Below, piece after piece: positions 12,440-24,568 of a DNA stretch of 64,000 bases. The DNA lies in assembly GCA_023014485.1 (NCBI GenBank), contig JAJOZX010002358.1, positions 186,001-250,000 on the forward strand. Direction: 5' to 3'. Origin of the DNA: Bathynomus jamesi (lineage: Eukaryota > Arthropoda > Malacostraca > Isopoda > Cirolanidae). Below the pieces are notes generated by a model. That model was not told the DNA's origin. It ran no database searches and worked only from the letters and a program-made list of their open reading frames with translations. A program made the position numbers and the translations under genes. How positions within the stretch are numbered: the stretch's first letter is position 1; the number at the start of each line of letters is the position of its first letter.

Positions 12440-12634
12440 ATACTCGTATTTAACATTATCCTTTTAAGTATTTCTAGCATAGATTTTGTTGTTGAAAGAA
12501 AAATGGATCCCGTGTGTATTGTAAATTTTTTAATTTATTAGTAGGAAAATAGATTTCCCTAAATATCGCGCCATAAGTTTTAATATTCTTCAAATTCAGT
12601 GTACATAGTCATGTTTTTATATTGTTTTCGTTTT

Positions 12635-12650
12635 ATTAAAGTTTATTAAA
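12635..12650 (+). promoter_or_regulatory. Candidate polyadenylation signals of the V-ATPase B gene
   Basis: Two ATTAAA hexamers (12635-12640 and 12645-12650), about 200 bases after the stop codon, in AT-rich sequence. ATTAAA is a common variant of AATAAA. No transcript evidence is available. Confidence 0.3.
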
Positions 12651-13124
12651 ATTGAAATTTTGTTCCATATTACATTCCAAACGAGATATGTTAAGGTAGC
12701 AAATAATGTACAGATATGGTGGTATAATTCTGTGTGTGATGGTGCATTTTATTTCATTAAAAATATGGTGTATATCAATTATTAAATTATTCTGTACCAG
12801 AAAGGTTTTTCCTTTACCTTTTTCTTAATGTTTCTTCCTGGAAAACGTTTATAAGGACTAGAAATTATTATTGAATTGAAGAAATTGATGTTCAAATGTA
12901 ATGTGCTCAAAAGAGTTACTACTTTGTAATCTTTTTCAGTTTGGTAAATTTTATGACTTGTCACTTCAATAATTGCTCTGTTTGATCAAGACTACCAGAA
13001 TTTATTTTCTCTCCTGCAAATTTTACTAAAAATTATAAGCTGTACTTATCATTTAATAGGATAATGCATATATACATGAAAGATTGTCCCCTGGAAGGCT
13101 TCACAGGATTTGTACATACACATT
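12651..13124. other. AT-rich intergenic stretch, nothing recognised
   Basis: No frame, TIR or RNA gene that I can support. It may include the end of the V-ATPase 3' UTR. GC content rises sharply near 13125 where LINE-3 begins. Confidence 0.5.
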
Positions 13125-14248
13125 ATCTACCCCGCCCCCTGCGGTCCGCGCTCAGCCTCTCTTTCTCACCGGTAGGCAGTTGTTCACGTCCCCTGGGTCC
13201 GTGTTCCAACACTAATAACATAAAGAAACCATTACTACTTGTCCTAGGACTCGGGTGGTGGGCAACCAGAACCCTCCGAGTCCTCTACCAGTGGAAGACC
13301 ACGTCTTGAGGAGGTCGCCCCTCCTCTGGCAGCGGAACCTTGGCACACGCTTCCATTACCGACCCCAGCCTGTACCTTGAACATGCCCTTGGACATACAC
13401 CCTCTGGAGCAGGTGTCCCGCCCACCTCAGCCGCCTTCGGGCAAGTCAAATTCCACCCAAGACTTGCCTTCAAACCCAGCTTCTTGCTCTCCCCGTATGC
13501 CCCCCTCATCCGCCGTCGTCCGCCTCCCTACGGAGAGCCCCGCGGTGGACGAGGGTCGGCATTCACGTCCATCCTATCGACCGTTGGGTATCTCATTCCA
13601 CTTCGATTCTACATCCTACCTATCTATTCCAAGTATCCACAAATTCTAGTGATCCGGGCTACCTCTGGGTCCCTTCCAACCAACTCTGAACGGACGTTTC
13701 AGGCGATCCGAGCCCGCAGCAACTCCAGCCGCTATGATGTGCGACCATAGAGGGATGGCTCCCTCCTCATAAAATCATGCTCAGACGCAGAAACGAAAGC
13801 CCTACTCTCCTTCACTGAGGTCCTTGGATGCTCTGTGTCCGTCTCCCCACAGTGCCCACACCCTCGCCTGAACCAGAGTCAGAGCATTATTTACGCCACC
13901 CATCTATTATCGATCACAGTGAAGGAGCTCCTGGAGCACCTCGCACCCCAGGGTGTTAAGATCCATCGCTTCACATCCCGACAGGGAGGCACCCCTTTCC
14001 AACGCTGCACCTACTTCTTACCTTCATACCTGAGTCCCTCCCGATCATATTGTATGGGGTATGGGAACCGCACGTCGTGCGAGTTCACTGTCCGCCCATA
14101 CATCCCCAGACCCGACCCGTTGCTTTAAATGCAACAGTTCGGACACGTCAGCTCAGTTTGCCAACAACCTCACCAACTGTGTTCGTTGCGGAGAAATCGC
14201 TCGCCCAGACAAGTGCCCCAACACACCCAATGCTCCAATTGCAAGGCG
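13125..14248 (+). pseudogene. LINE-3, left part: ORF1 remnant
   Basis: This is an older, diverged relative of LINE-1 and LINE-2, cut by LINE-2. ORF1-like blocks are spread over several frames: SGSLPTNSERTFQAI near 13660, HPRLNQSQSIIYATHLLSI near 13860, FTVRPYIPRPDPTRCFKC near 14090 and CVRCGEIARPDKC near 14190. The third zinc knuckle starts at the insertion point and finishes after 20525. In-frame stops and frameshifts make it a pseudogene. The 5' boundary near 13125 is set by the change to GC-rich sequence and is approximate. Confidence 0.75.
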
Positions 14249-14746
14249 CCCCCTCGATTAGGTACTCTGGCTTGCCGGGGCGAGGGGCTCGCACACTTTG
14301 TGGGTTGTTGGGGTTTCCTCAACTTCTCGCGGGGGGGCGGGCGAAGAGTTACCTAGTTGCGGTTTTTTTTCTCCCCTTTCCCGTATCTCCCGGAATTTCT
14401 TTCTCCTCTTGACTCGGTCTTGGGCCTCTGTCAATTGTAGTATCTCCCCTCCCCTCTGTTTGTATTTTGTAGTCTTGGGTCATCGGGTGCACCCGCTGGG
14501 GGCATCGCTCCGTGGCTGAGGCCGTGCTCTGGGGACGGTTGGGCGCCCGACCGCTGCTGCGTATGGATTGGGTCTTTGCTAGGCCTTTAACGGACAAATC
14601 TCCGGAGAGCCATCTGCTGTTTTAAAACGACAGTCAGGTTGTGGGGCGGGCTATTTGGGACGTTGGGCCTGCGCCTTGAAGGATGCAGCGGCGGATTGGT
14701 GCATTGCCTTGGGTCCGAGGCTGTCTTTCTTGTAATTCTATTGTTT
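14249..14746 (+). promoter_or_regulatory. LINE-2 5' UTR, unrelated to the LINE-1 5' UTR
   Basis: A leader of about 498 bases with a T-run near 14363-14370 and pyrimidine-rich middle. It ends TTGTTTATGG at the ORF1 ATG (14747). By eye only the first 7 and last roughly 10 bases resemble the LINE-1 leader. Confidence 0.5.
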
Positions 14747-16667
14747 ATGGATACAATCTCAAAACTTCAATCCCCTCCTGTTGACGACTCTGGCCCGTCC
14801 TTGGATTTGGATAAGACTTCTACTTCTGGTCGTTCAGCGGCCTCTGCCTCCGCTGAATTTACCTTAAAGCCGTATGGCCCCCTCTCGTCCTCTGTGGCGT
14901 CTGGCACTCGTGGTGGCCGTAGGGCGGGGTCTTCGCGGCCCTCGTTCTCTCGCCCACTCTCGGTTACCGTCACACATGGACCTGTCTCTGCTGTCAATTT
15001 CTGTCCGGTGGACAGGTTCCTTGTTCTCCGCCCTTCCGGGCAACTCGGAACGGTTGTTTCAGCGTCTTAAGACGGTGGGGGTTCCCTGCCGTTACGATAT
15101 CCGCCCTCTGAAGGATGGGTCTCTTCTTTGAAGTACCGTTCTTCGGGGGTGACTGAGTCCCTTCTACAGTTGCAGGATGTGTTGGGTTGCAGAGTTTGTG
15201 ACCCCATCCGCAACTGAATAGCTGTCAGGGCCCCATTTTCGCTTCCCGTCTGCTGTCAATACCGGTTGGCGAGTTGCAGGAGGATCTTGCACCCCAGGGG
15301 GTAACGGAGGTCTTCCGCTTTTCGTCGCGCCGGGATGGTGCCCTTACCCCGTCCCGCTCCTCTGCTCCTGACCTTTGACTTCCCTTGTTCCTCCGGCCCA
15401 GGTGTTCTGGGGAGTGGGTGATCGCCGGTCGTGAGAGTTTTCGGTGCGGCCGTATGTGCCTGACCCGGTTCGCTGCTTTGGCTGCAACCGGTTCGGTCAT
15501 GTTAGCTCTGCGTGCCGCCGTGAGGGTAAGCTATGTGTCCGCTGCGGTGGGCCTGCGCACCCTCCCCAATGTACGAAGACCCCGCGGTGCTCGAAATGCT
15601 CGGGGCCCACCCTTCCTCCTCTCGGGACTGCCCCGTTTTCAAGTTTGAATTCGAGGTGCGGTCCTTATGGACTACCGAATTCCTTAGTGCGCGCGATAGG
15701 GTCCGGGAGCCGCGGCGGGGGTTGTCCTATGCTGTGGCTCTTGGCTCCGGCGGGTCCTTGGGCCCCTCCCGTGCTACCCCGGCGCCTACCGGAGTGGTGC
15801 CCCCCCCTGGAAGTTCCGGGGGTTGCTGGTCCTCCTGGCGCCGCGGGACCTTCTTGTCCCCCTGCCTCACTTTGTCACCCCGTCTGATTTCCTGCCTACA
15901 AGTGCCCCTTCTCCCTCTCCGGCCTTGGGGTCTGGATCCTTACCTACCCGTCTCTCGGGTGGGGAAGGTGATGTCCCGAAGGGGAGGAGGAAGCATCACC
16001 GTGGTCGGAGTCCTCCAGACCCGTTCATAACCACTGCTCGCCCTGCTTCCCCTTCTTCACCGGAGGGGAAGCGGCGCGCCGCTCCTAATCCGCTCGGGAC
16101 TCCCCCCCCCCCCCCCCCCCCCCATACGGAGGGCTGGTGGGGCGTCACCTCCCGGTGCCCCAACTAGTGTCCGGGTGTCGGTTGAGGTACACCGCCCCAT
16201 GACACCCTCGATTACTGACTCGGTTCCCACGGTGGACCCGGTCGAGAGGGGCCTGGCCCTTCTTCATGGAGTGTGTCTCCCTTCGGCTCCTGCTGAGAGT
16301 GGTCGGGTCTCTCTCCTGGATCTACCTTTCCCACCTGTAGTGGATCTTTTCTCTCCCCGTCAGCACTTGTCTGGTGTAACGAGCCCTCGAACATCTGGTT
16401 CTCCCTGCCCCACCTCTGGTGGGGAGTCGGGGGTTTCGGCTGGGCCCGTCTCGTCGTTCTTCTCCCCCCCTCAGGGGAGCCCCCCTCTGAACTCCCTGTT
16501 CCACTTTCCCACTCTCGTTCTACTACGGGTGAGGCAGCTGCAGAGTCTGTGGCCTCCTGTAATCGGGATCCTCGTCTCCCGGGCTTGCCCCCTGTGGCCC
16601 CTACCCTCCCCTGCCCGTCAGGGGTGAGTCGGGGAAGCCGATTCCGTCCCTGGTTACGGACCGTTGA
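14747..16667 (+). pseudogene. LINE-2 ORF1, gag-like, several frameshifts
   Basis: It starts MDTISKLQSPPVDDSG, matching LINE-1 ORF1 from 1424. The zinc knuckles are kept (CFGCNRFGHVSSAC near 15475, CVRCGGPAHPPQC near 15535, CSKCSGAHPSSSRDC near 15595, split over two frames). Single-base losses occur near 15045, 15130, 15200 and 15430. A C-run of 22 bases (16102-16123) sits where LINE-1 has 11, and the conserved C-terminal part is again in the next frame, ending TGA at 16665-16667. Confidence 0.75.
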
Positions 16668-19600
16668 GTTTGCTGCTCAGCTTGGTCCGTGGCTATTTCT
16701 CTGCTTTCTCTGCCTCTTATAATGCCCCTTCCCCTTACAGTTCCATTTTGCATTGGAACTGTAGGGGGCTTTTAGCTAACTGGGAGAACCTTGCCTCCCT
16801 GCTGGAGAGCGAGCGGCCTTCCTGCGTTTGTCTCCAGAAGACTATCCTGGCTGCGCGGGGGCTCCCTCGTCTCTCTGGCTATGTTGGTTTCCCTTGCACC
16901 CCGGATGAGCACACACGCCGGCGGGGTGCGGCGATTTATGTCTATCATTCGTTACCCTCGCGAGGTGTGCCTCTTCGTACTTCCTTGCAGGCTGTGGCTG
17001 TGCGGCTCTTTTTAGATCGCCAGTACACTGCCTGCTCGATTTATATTCCTCCCCATGACCCTCCTTCTCGCGACGCGGTTCGCGAGTTGGTGTTGCAACT
17101 GTCTCGACTTTCTCCTCCTCGGGGACTTTAACAGTCGCGACCCGGCTTGGGGAGATGTCCGGTCGACTAATGTTGCTGGTGTGTGGCTCTCCTCAATGGA
17201 GGAACTTTCCTTCGCGTGCCTCAATTCCGGCGAACCTACCTATTTCCACGAACCCACAGGTTCATCTACCTGTATTGATTTCTCCTTGGTGTCCCTCGAT
17301 GCCTTATATTACTCAATTTTTCGTGGAGGGTGTTGGGGGACTCTTATGGCAGTGATCATTACCCAGTCTGTTTTGAACCGGTCGGACCGCAGCCAGGTGT
17401 CTCGTCTCGACCGAGGTGGTACCTGGCGCGGGTTGACTGGCCATCCTTCAGAGCTCGTTCCGTCATTGCCCGTTCGGTGTGGGACTTTGGCTCTGTGGAT
17501 GAGAGCTTCGAGTTCTTCGAGCGGGTGGTGATGGGCGTCGCGGAGGACTGTATTCCTCGATCTTCCGGTAACCTGCGGAAGCGTAGCGTCCCGTGGTGGA
17601 CTCCAGCATGTCACCAGGCGGTGTGTGAGAGGAAGAGGGCAACGCGCCGCTTTCACCGCACCCGGCGCACGGACCACTTGATTGAGATGCGGCGGGCGAA
17701 GGCTTTCGCCCGCCGGACTCTCAAGTTGGCCCGTCGGGCCTCTTGGCGTGCTTTTGTGTCCGGCATTCCTCATCTACCCCTTCTGCTGCTGTGTGGCGGA
17801 AGGTACGTAGTATCGAGGGGAAGCCGGTCCCTGCTAGTCGCCCTGTCCTTCGGGACGGGGACGGCTTCCTTTCGGATCCTGCTGCTGTGGCTGATCGGCT
17901 GGCCGGGCTTTTGCTGCGGTTTCCCGTTCGCCTTCAGCTGCGGATCGCCCTTTATCGGATGTTACGTTCCCGCCCCTGGGAACGAGCCCTATAACCTCTC
18001 TTTCGATGCGGGAACTTCGGGCTGCCTTGGCAACCCGTCGTTCTTCCGCCCCTGGCCCTGATGACATTCCGTATGACTTTCTTTGGAATCTGCACCCGAT
18101 GGCCCTACTTCTTGCTGGATCTTTTCAACCGGATGTGGGTTGAGGGGTCGTTCCCTTCCCGTTGGAGGGAGGCGATTGTGGTCCCGATACCTAAGCCGGG
18201 GAAGGATCCGGCGGAGGTGGCGGCTATCGGCCTATTGCTTTGACGAGCTGCTTATGCAAGCTCCTTGAAAAGATGGTGGCCGTCCGACTTTCCTTTACAC
18301 TGGAGTCGCTTGGGTTATACCCCCCGACCCAGTATGGCTTTTCGTCGATTTCGGGGTACTCTGGACCCCCTTCTCCTCCTTGGCCATGATGTACGGAGGC
18401 CTTTTCCCGCCGGAATCTTGTTCTGGCCGTCTTTTTCGACGTCCAAAAGGCCTATGACACGACCCGTCGGGGAGTTGTCATGGACCGTTTGAAGTCTCTT
18501 GGTTTTGTGGGCTTTTTGCCCACGTTTCTTCGCAACTTCCTCTGCCGTCGCACTTTCCGCGTCCGTAATGGGGCGGCCCTATCTGCCTGTATGTTCAGGA
18601 GGAGGGGGTGCCCCAGGGGTGTGTTTGAGCGTCTCCTGCTTCAACTGGTTATGTCTGCGCTACCGGGAGCTCTTCCGCCCTCGGTGCGCTGTTCCATCTA
18701 CGCAGAGATCTGGCTGTCTATGCCGCGGGGACGAGTCCCCCCCTCGTGGAGAGGCAAGTCCAACTCGCGGTCAATCGGGTTGAACGCTGGGCGTCGTCGG
18801 TGGGCCTTACGCTTCTTCCCCGAAGACTTCGTGTGTGGCCTTCCTTCCAGGAGACGGGGATCCGGCGCCGTCCCGGCCTTTAACTTACACTCGGGGGTCA
18901 GCCTCTGGCCCTCGTTCATCAGTACTTTCTGGGTATGGTTTTCGACAGCCGTTTGAGCTGGGTTCCCCACCTTCGCCGGCTGCGCGAGTCCGCAACGTAC
19001 CCTGGATTTGCTGGGACATCTGTCGCATACTACATGGGGCGCGGATAGGCGGACACTCCTCCGTTTGTACGTGTCCCTGGTACAGTCAAATTAGACTATG
19101 GGAGTGTGGTGTATGGCTCCGCCTCCCGCACGGCCCTTCGGATACTGGATCCGGTCCTCTCTAGAGGACTGCGCATGTCATCTGGCGCCTTCCGCTCCTC
19201 TCCGGTTGATAGTCTGCAGGTTGAGTGCGACATCCCTCCCTTGGAGGATCGGAGGTCGTTCCTCATTGCTAAGCACTATCTCCGGATCCTCCGTCTTCCC
19301 ACTCTCCTCTGTTCCAGGTGGTTGAGAGGGCGTTCTGCCGGGATGGGGGTTGGTATTTCACCGACACGGTGACCTCCCTCCTCGATGGTATGGGCACTCC
19401 TCCATCCGTTATACCGGTCTCTTTCAGGGTGTTGCACCTTGGGAGAGCACCCCTGTTCGTGCTGTAGGGCGTTGCGCCCCGTTCGCAGGGCCGATTCTGA
19501 CTCTGCCTTGCTTCGGTCTCTGTTCCTTCAGCATGCAGCGTGTCACTCTGCATGTGTTGCGTCTTCACAGATGGCTCGAGGTCGTCGGGGGCGTTGGGGC

Positions 19601-20363
19601 CGCGGCTGTTCCCCAGTCGTCTGCCCTTGCTCCCCATGTACCCGTCTCCCTGATGAGGCTTCCGTTTTCACGGCGGAGCTCTATGCCATTCTGAGCGCTC
19701 TGGAGGTGGTGCGGGAGCATCCGGATGGGTCGTTTGTCATCTATTCGGATTCCCGCAGTGCCCTGGATGGCCTGGAGTGTTTCGACCCGTCCACCCACTG
19801 GTCCACGATCCAGTTACTGTGCCATATCCTTGTCACTTCTGGTGGCAAGGAGGTGGTATTTTGCTGGGTCCTGCACATGTTAACGTGGCTGGAAATGAGG
19901 CTGCGCCGACTACAGGTTTCACCCGTGTCCCTCCCCTTTTCCGATTATATCCCTGGCTTCCGTAGGTTTTTGCGCTCCCGGTGGCAGAGTCGCTGGGATG
20001 GCGCTACAAATAAACTCTGCAAGATTAAACCCAAATTGGGATGTTGGGCCTCTTCCTTCCATCGGTCGCGCCATAAGGAGGTGGCTCTGGCCCGCCTCCG
20101 TATTGGCACACCCACCTGACCCATGGCTATTTGATGGCCGGGGATGGGTGCCCCGATGTCCCAATTGTAACGTTCCACTTACAGTTGCCCACCTCCTGGT
20201 GGAGTGTCCGCTTTACTCTGCGCTGTACGCAGAGTATTTTCCGTTTTTGATGAGCGTCGGGCCTTGTGTTAGGCTTGGCGCCATTCTATCTGAAGGTCCC
20301 TACTTTTCTGTAACTGGGTTGTTCTCCTTCCTCCTTCGTTCCCGACTTCTTTACCGGCTGTGA
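16664..20363 (+). pseudogene. LINE-2 ORF2, many small deletions
   Basis: Same domain order as LINE-1 ORF2. The endonuclease start is intact here (ILHWNCRGLLANWENLA near 16745) and shows which bases LINE-1 lost. Later the frame is broken about every 100-300 bases by losses of one or two bases, and the YADD codons of the reverse transcriptase near 18705 are damaged. RNase H blocks (YSDSRSALDGLECFD near 19742) and the C-terminal HLLVEC (near 20195) remain readable. The stop TGA at 20361-20363 matches LINE-1. It cannot be active as given. Confidence 0.8.
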
Positions 20364-20524
20364 CTCCGCTATGATTTTTCTGTATGTTTTTTTTTTCCCC
20401 CCGTCTATTGTTCATTTCCGTTAGCTGTTCCATAGTCTTCGTCCTTTGTTCGCTCTGCTATCTACCTTTCTTTTGGTGGCCATGAGCGGTCATACTTTGA
20501 AAAAAAAAAAAAAAAAAAAAAAAA

Positions 20525-22416
20525 ATTGCGAAGGCGCACACCCCTCTTCATCCCGTGAATGCCTTTTCTTCAAGTTCGAGAAGGAGGTCCAAGGCTTGCA
20601 GGTAGCGGACTTCCGTACCCTCCGAGAGGCGCGAGACAGGGTGCGGAGTCGGGAAGTGAGGCCGGGGGTATCTTACGCCGCTGCCCTCCGCTCTGTCCAA
20701 TCGGCACGCCGTCCTGGCCTACCGCTCAAACCCCCCTCGACCACTGCTTCCCATCCCTCCCAAAGGGAGTCCTCGCTGGATCCGACGACCTCCTGTCCCC
20801 CCACCATCCCTCCTCTTCACGTACCTCACCTGCTAAAGATTCCCCAGGAATCTGGGACCAGGACACCCAGGCCCCGTCCACCTCGAATCTTGCCCTCCCA
20901 GCACTCTCTGCACACATCCAAACCTAACGCCCGAGGTAATCCGATGAGGAGGGGACGCCGGTGATAATCGCCAGACTCTCCGGCCTTTCAACAGGCCTCT
21001 CCCTCTTCCCCCAGATCTAAGAAGACGGCTCGGACCCTTGCATCCCCCACTTCGTCTAAGAGGACCATATCACCCCACCGCAGAAGTCCCACCAATCTAC
21101 CCCGACAGACTCTGACAATGGTAATCGAGTTACATGACCCACCTCCCACGACGAGATCCAATCTGAACAACATCCTCTACCCCGAGGATCCAGTGGATGC
21201 GGCACGGGCGCAACTGCATGGTGTGGCCAAGGGGAGCTCGGCCGCGCCCATGCGTCTTATGGATCTGCTCTTGCCTCCTGGTGCCATTTTTTCCACCGAT
21301 GCTTCTGGTACCCCCTATCGCCACCCGATGTCCGCCGTGAGACCCCAGACAGGGTGGGAGGTGTTACCATGGAAAATAAAGTACCCCCGGCCCGGACGGT
21401 ATCCCGTACAGCATGATCCAGCACATCCACCCTACCTTACAAATTTTCCTACTAGACCTATACAACCGCATATGGATAGAGGACACCTTCCCCTCCCAGT
21501 GTAGGGAGGCCCACGTAATCTCCATCCCCAAACCCGGCAAAGATTCCCTCGATCCCACAAACTACAGACCTTTTGTGCCTACAAAATCTTCGAAAAAATG
21601 GTCGTTACACGACTGTCCTTCTTCCTTAAAAACAGTGATTCCTTCCCGGTCACCCAGTTCGACTTCAGACAATTTCGCTCCACCACTGATCCCCTCCTGC
21701 TCCTCAGCCGAGACATACAGAATGCCTTCGACAGTGGACAGTTCGTCCTATCAATTTTTTTTACATACAGAAGGCCTACGACACCACCCGTCGGACAATA
21801 ATCCTCACTCAGCTCCAAAATCTGGGTCTCGTCTCGTCGGAGCCATGCCGACCTTCATCAGGGGCTTCCTCTCCTTCCGAACTTTAAAAGTTCGGGTGAG
21901 CTCAATCCTCTTGGACACCTTCGTTCAGGAGAATGGGGTCCCACAGGGAAGCATCCTCGGTGTTCTATGCTTTTCCATAGTTATGAACACAGTCTCGAAA
22001 TGCCTTCCACCCACCATCCGTTCTTCCATCTACTGGGATGACCTTGCGATCTAGTTTGCAGGGCGGGAGCTGTCCGTCATTCAATGGCAAATTCAGCTCA
22101 CCATCTATCGGGTGGAAAGGTGGGCGACTTCGGTGGGGTTCCGCCTCTCCACCCCGAAGACCAAGTGTATGCTCTTCAGCAGAAGAAGACCCTCAATCCT
22201 TCCTGTTCCCTCTGTCACGTTATACGGCAATCCTCTTAAGGTGGTACCCTCCATGCGATTTCTGGGCATGACTCTGGACCGACGGCTCAAGTGGGTTCCC
22301 ATCTCAAACACTTGAAGCAATCCCTCCAACGTCCCCTCGTTCTCCTAGATCACCTCTCCCACACCACATGGGGCGCAGACCGACGCTCTCTCCTTCGCCT
22401 TTACACTTCCATGGTG
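20525..22416 (+). pseudogene. LINE-3, right part: ORF1 end joined to reverse transcriptase
   Basis: It resumes the third ORF1 knuckle (CEGAHPSSSREC near 20530) and ORF1's C-terminal part (to about 21350). Then the sequence jumps directly to the start of the reverse transcriptase (GPDGIPYS near 21393, IPKPGKDSLDPTNYRP near 21525). The whole endonuclease is therefore missing, a loss of roughly 1.3 kb relative to LINE-1. The RT core reads GVPQGSILGV near 21937 and YWDD in place of YADD near 22033. The copy ends near 22416 within HTTWGADRRSLLRLYTSM, where a minus-strand LINE begins. Confidence 0.75.
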
Positions 22417-23410
22417 TAAGTTGGTTTCTTGTACTCTCCACCTCACATAGCCAGGTACGTCCGGCTCATCTGGAATTGTTCTGAGCCAGGCGTCGTCGTC
22501 TTTTGAAGATATCCACCGCAACACCACTCGTGTTCCTTAGTTCCTTGGGCAGCTGGTTAAACAGTCTTGGTCTTTTCACAACAAAACTGTTTTCCTTTAA
22601 GGTTGTGGATATTCCCTGTCTAGCCTTTAATTTGGGAACACGACACATTCTGCCTTTCCTACTTTCCATTGTTTTTTGGGGGTTATAGGGTTCAAAGTAA
22701 GATTAGGGGCTAGTTCCTCCATTATTTTCCAAGTGTAAATAAATTCTTCTTTCCAGTGAATATAAGTTTAATTCACGTAACCTTTCCCAGTAATTTAGTT
22801 CTTTACATCCATTGATCTTGGCTGTGAAGCTTCTCTGAATCCCTTCTAGCTGACTAATGTCTTCTTTTTTATTTGGGGATGTTGAGACCGAGCAGTATTC
22901 CAACTTGGGTATGATCAGTGTTTTCAGTAAAGGAATCATTATATTCCTATCCATTCTTTTAAAGGTTCTTAGTATCTGCCCAGTTATTCTTTTTGTTGTG
23001 TTTACTGCTTATCTTGTGTTTAAAATTTCGCATCATCAGTCATTACAACACGTAAATCTTTTGCTTTAGAATTTCTAAATTTCCTGACTATTTGGGGTAT
23101 TGTATTCCATGAATCTTAGGTCCTCCCTTCTTCCGTATCTTAATAGTTGAAAATTTTCAGTTAAATTTCATATTATTGCCTTCAGACCAATTGTAGATTT
23201 TGTTCATGTCTGTTTATAGAGATCCTACATCCTCTGAGTTTCTTATTTTTCTACTAATTTTTATGTCATCGGCAAAGGATGGTACTGTGCTATTCCTCAT
23301 CTATATCAGTTACCATATTTATGAAGAGTAATGGAGCTAATACTGTTCCTTGTGGTACTGAGGTAAGGACCTTTGACTCTGATGAAGATATTCCTTGAAT
23401 ATATATCATA
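22417..23410 (-). pseudogene. 5'-truncated LINE fragment (CR1/Jockey-like RT and 3' end)
   Basis: Reading leftward: SVPQGTVLAPLLF (about 23360), FADDIKIS (about 23275), LLKTLIIPKLEYCSV (about 22920), LEGIQRSFTAKINGCKEL (about 22855) and FNQLPKELRNTS near the C-terminus (about 22555). This order is typical of the RT palm and thumb of CR1- and Jockey-type LINEs, which lack RNase H. Frames are broken throughout. The 5' truncation lies against the MITE at 23411. Confidence 0.7.
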
Positions 23411-23942
23411 GGCGGATCTAGGGGGGAGTCGGCGACGTCTGGAACCCCCCCCCCCTTTCAATTTCTTGCAAGTGCCCTTTTTTCAAGTACAAGTGCCCTT
23501 TTTTCAAGTACAAGTGCCCTATTTGAATTTGAAAACAAATTTTGTTTTTGTAAATAGATCATGGTTATTTTATTTTATTCAAATTCTATTCTGAGTCTTT
23601 ATCCGTATACATTGTACAGTACTTCCAAATTTGTAGTTGTAATGGTTTTCATAGTACTGGTGGAGCCATATCACTATTTTTATCATCTTATTCTGATAGT
23701 TCTTTTAATTGGCAAGACATTTGTAATTGTTTGGAAATTTTTCTATGATAACTGTTGTACCGACATTAGATTTTTATTTTGTATCATATTTGAGTGAGAC
23801 TGATCTAATAAATCAACACAATTGATTTTACACTCGGTCAGTGGTGGTCTGTTTTAAGAAAAAATTTTAGTACTGTTCCCTTTTTATTTTAGGGGATGCC
23901 CTTTTTTCTTTGGACCCCCTTACTGAAATGCCTAGATCCGCC
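23411..23942. mobile_element. MITE-like element with 12-bp TIRs
   Basis: GGCGGATCTAGG at 23411-23422 and its exact inverse at 23931-23942 bound 532 bp with no transposase frame. Next to the left end, a 21-bp unit containing CAAGTGCCCTTTTTTCAAGT is repeated about 2.5 times (23469-23526). I could not find a convincing target duplication, and the superfamily is unknown. Confidence 0.6.
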
Positions 23943-23948
23943 CTTTTA

Positions 23949-23972
23949 TTTATATATATATATATATATATA
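23949..23972. repeat. (TA)n run
   Basis: About 12 TA units between the MITE and the long palindrome. Confidence 0.9.
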
Positions 23973-24314
23973 TGTTAAACACAGACCGTGCATGGAACAA
24001 GGAACTCTTCTGGGAAAATTAAATCCACTATAGTCCGAATAAGTAATGGTAAATGACAAATACCATAGTTTTTTTCCTTTTTCATGATTTTAGCCCGACG
24101 TGGGCAACGGGTCCTGTCTGCTTTGCAGATAGCTGGTGAGGGAAGCTATATTTATGGGATCTCTTTGCGAGAGACCCGTTGCCCACGTCGGGCTAAAATC
24201 ATGAAAAAGGAAAAAAACTATGGTATTTGTCATTTACCATTACTTATTCGGACTATATGGATTTAATTTTCCCAGAAGAGTTCCTTGTTCCATGCACGGT
24301 CTGTGTTTAACATA
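23971..24314. repeat. Long palindrome / foldback element (about 143-bp arms)
   Basis: The left arm 23971-24113 (TATGTTAAACACAGACCGTG...) pairs with 24173-24314 (...CACGGTCTGTGTTTAACATA) around a spacer of about 59 bases. There is no coding frame. It looks like a non-autonomous foldback element or an inverted duplication. Confidence 0.8.
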
Positions 24315-24353
24315 TAATGTTCTCAGGGAACCATTCTGAGTTTGTGTATACTA
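24110..24353. repeat. Direct repeat, copy 1 (spacer, right arm and flank of the palindrome)
   Basis: The segment from CCTGTCTGCTTTGCAGATAG through the right arm and on to TTCTCAGGGAACCATTCTGA is repeated at 24569-24806, about 459 bases downstream, with a few small differences. Confidence 0.8.
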
Positions 24354-24568
24354 AACGGACGTGTTTCGTGCCTTGAAAAGTGGACGCTCAATGTCCCGGT
24401 TGAGGTTTAAGTTTTTTGGTTTTTTTTGGCTAAAAATACAATAGTTACCCCCTTTTTCTTCTTTGATTTATAACACCGACGTGAATGCAACGAGTCTTTT
24501 ACTTATATAGAGGTTCTGAGTGTAGGGATCTAGGTTGCTTTAACCCAAGATCCATGTCCCAAAGCTGG

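Larger units (their letters stand above)
14249..20524 (+). mobile_element. LINE-2: second full-length copy of the LINE-1 family, nested in LINE-3
   Basis: It starts with the same CCCCCTC as LINE-1 and ends in an A-tail of about 25 bases (20500-20524). The flanks ATTGCAAGGCG (14238-14248) and ATTGCGAAGGCG (20524-20535) are the target duplication, one base different. It is about 6.3 kb. ORFs 1 and 2 are very close to LINE-1, but many single bases are missing, especially in ORF2. The 5' UTR is different. Confidence 0.9.

Noticed and set aside
13064..14412. Small proline-rich host gene
   Set aside because: The frames match the ORF1 of the neighbouring LINE family and continue beyond LINE-2.
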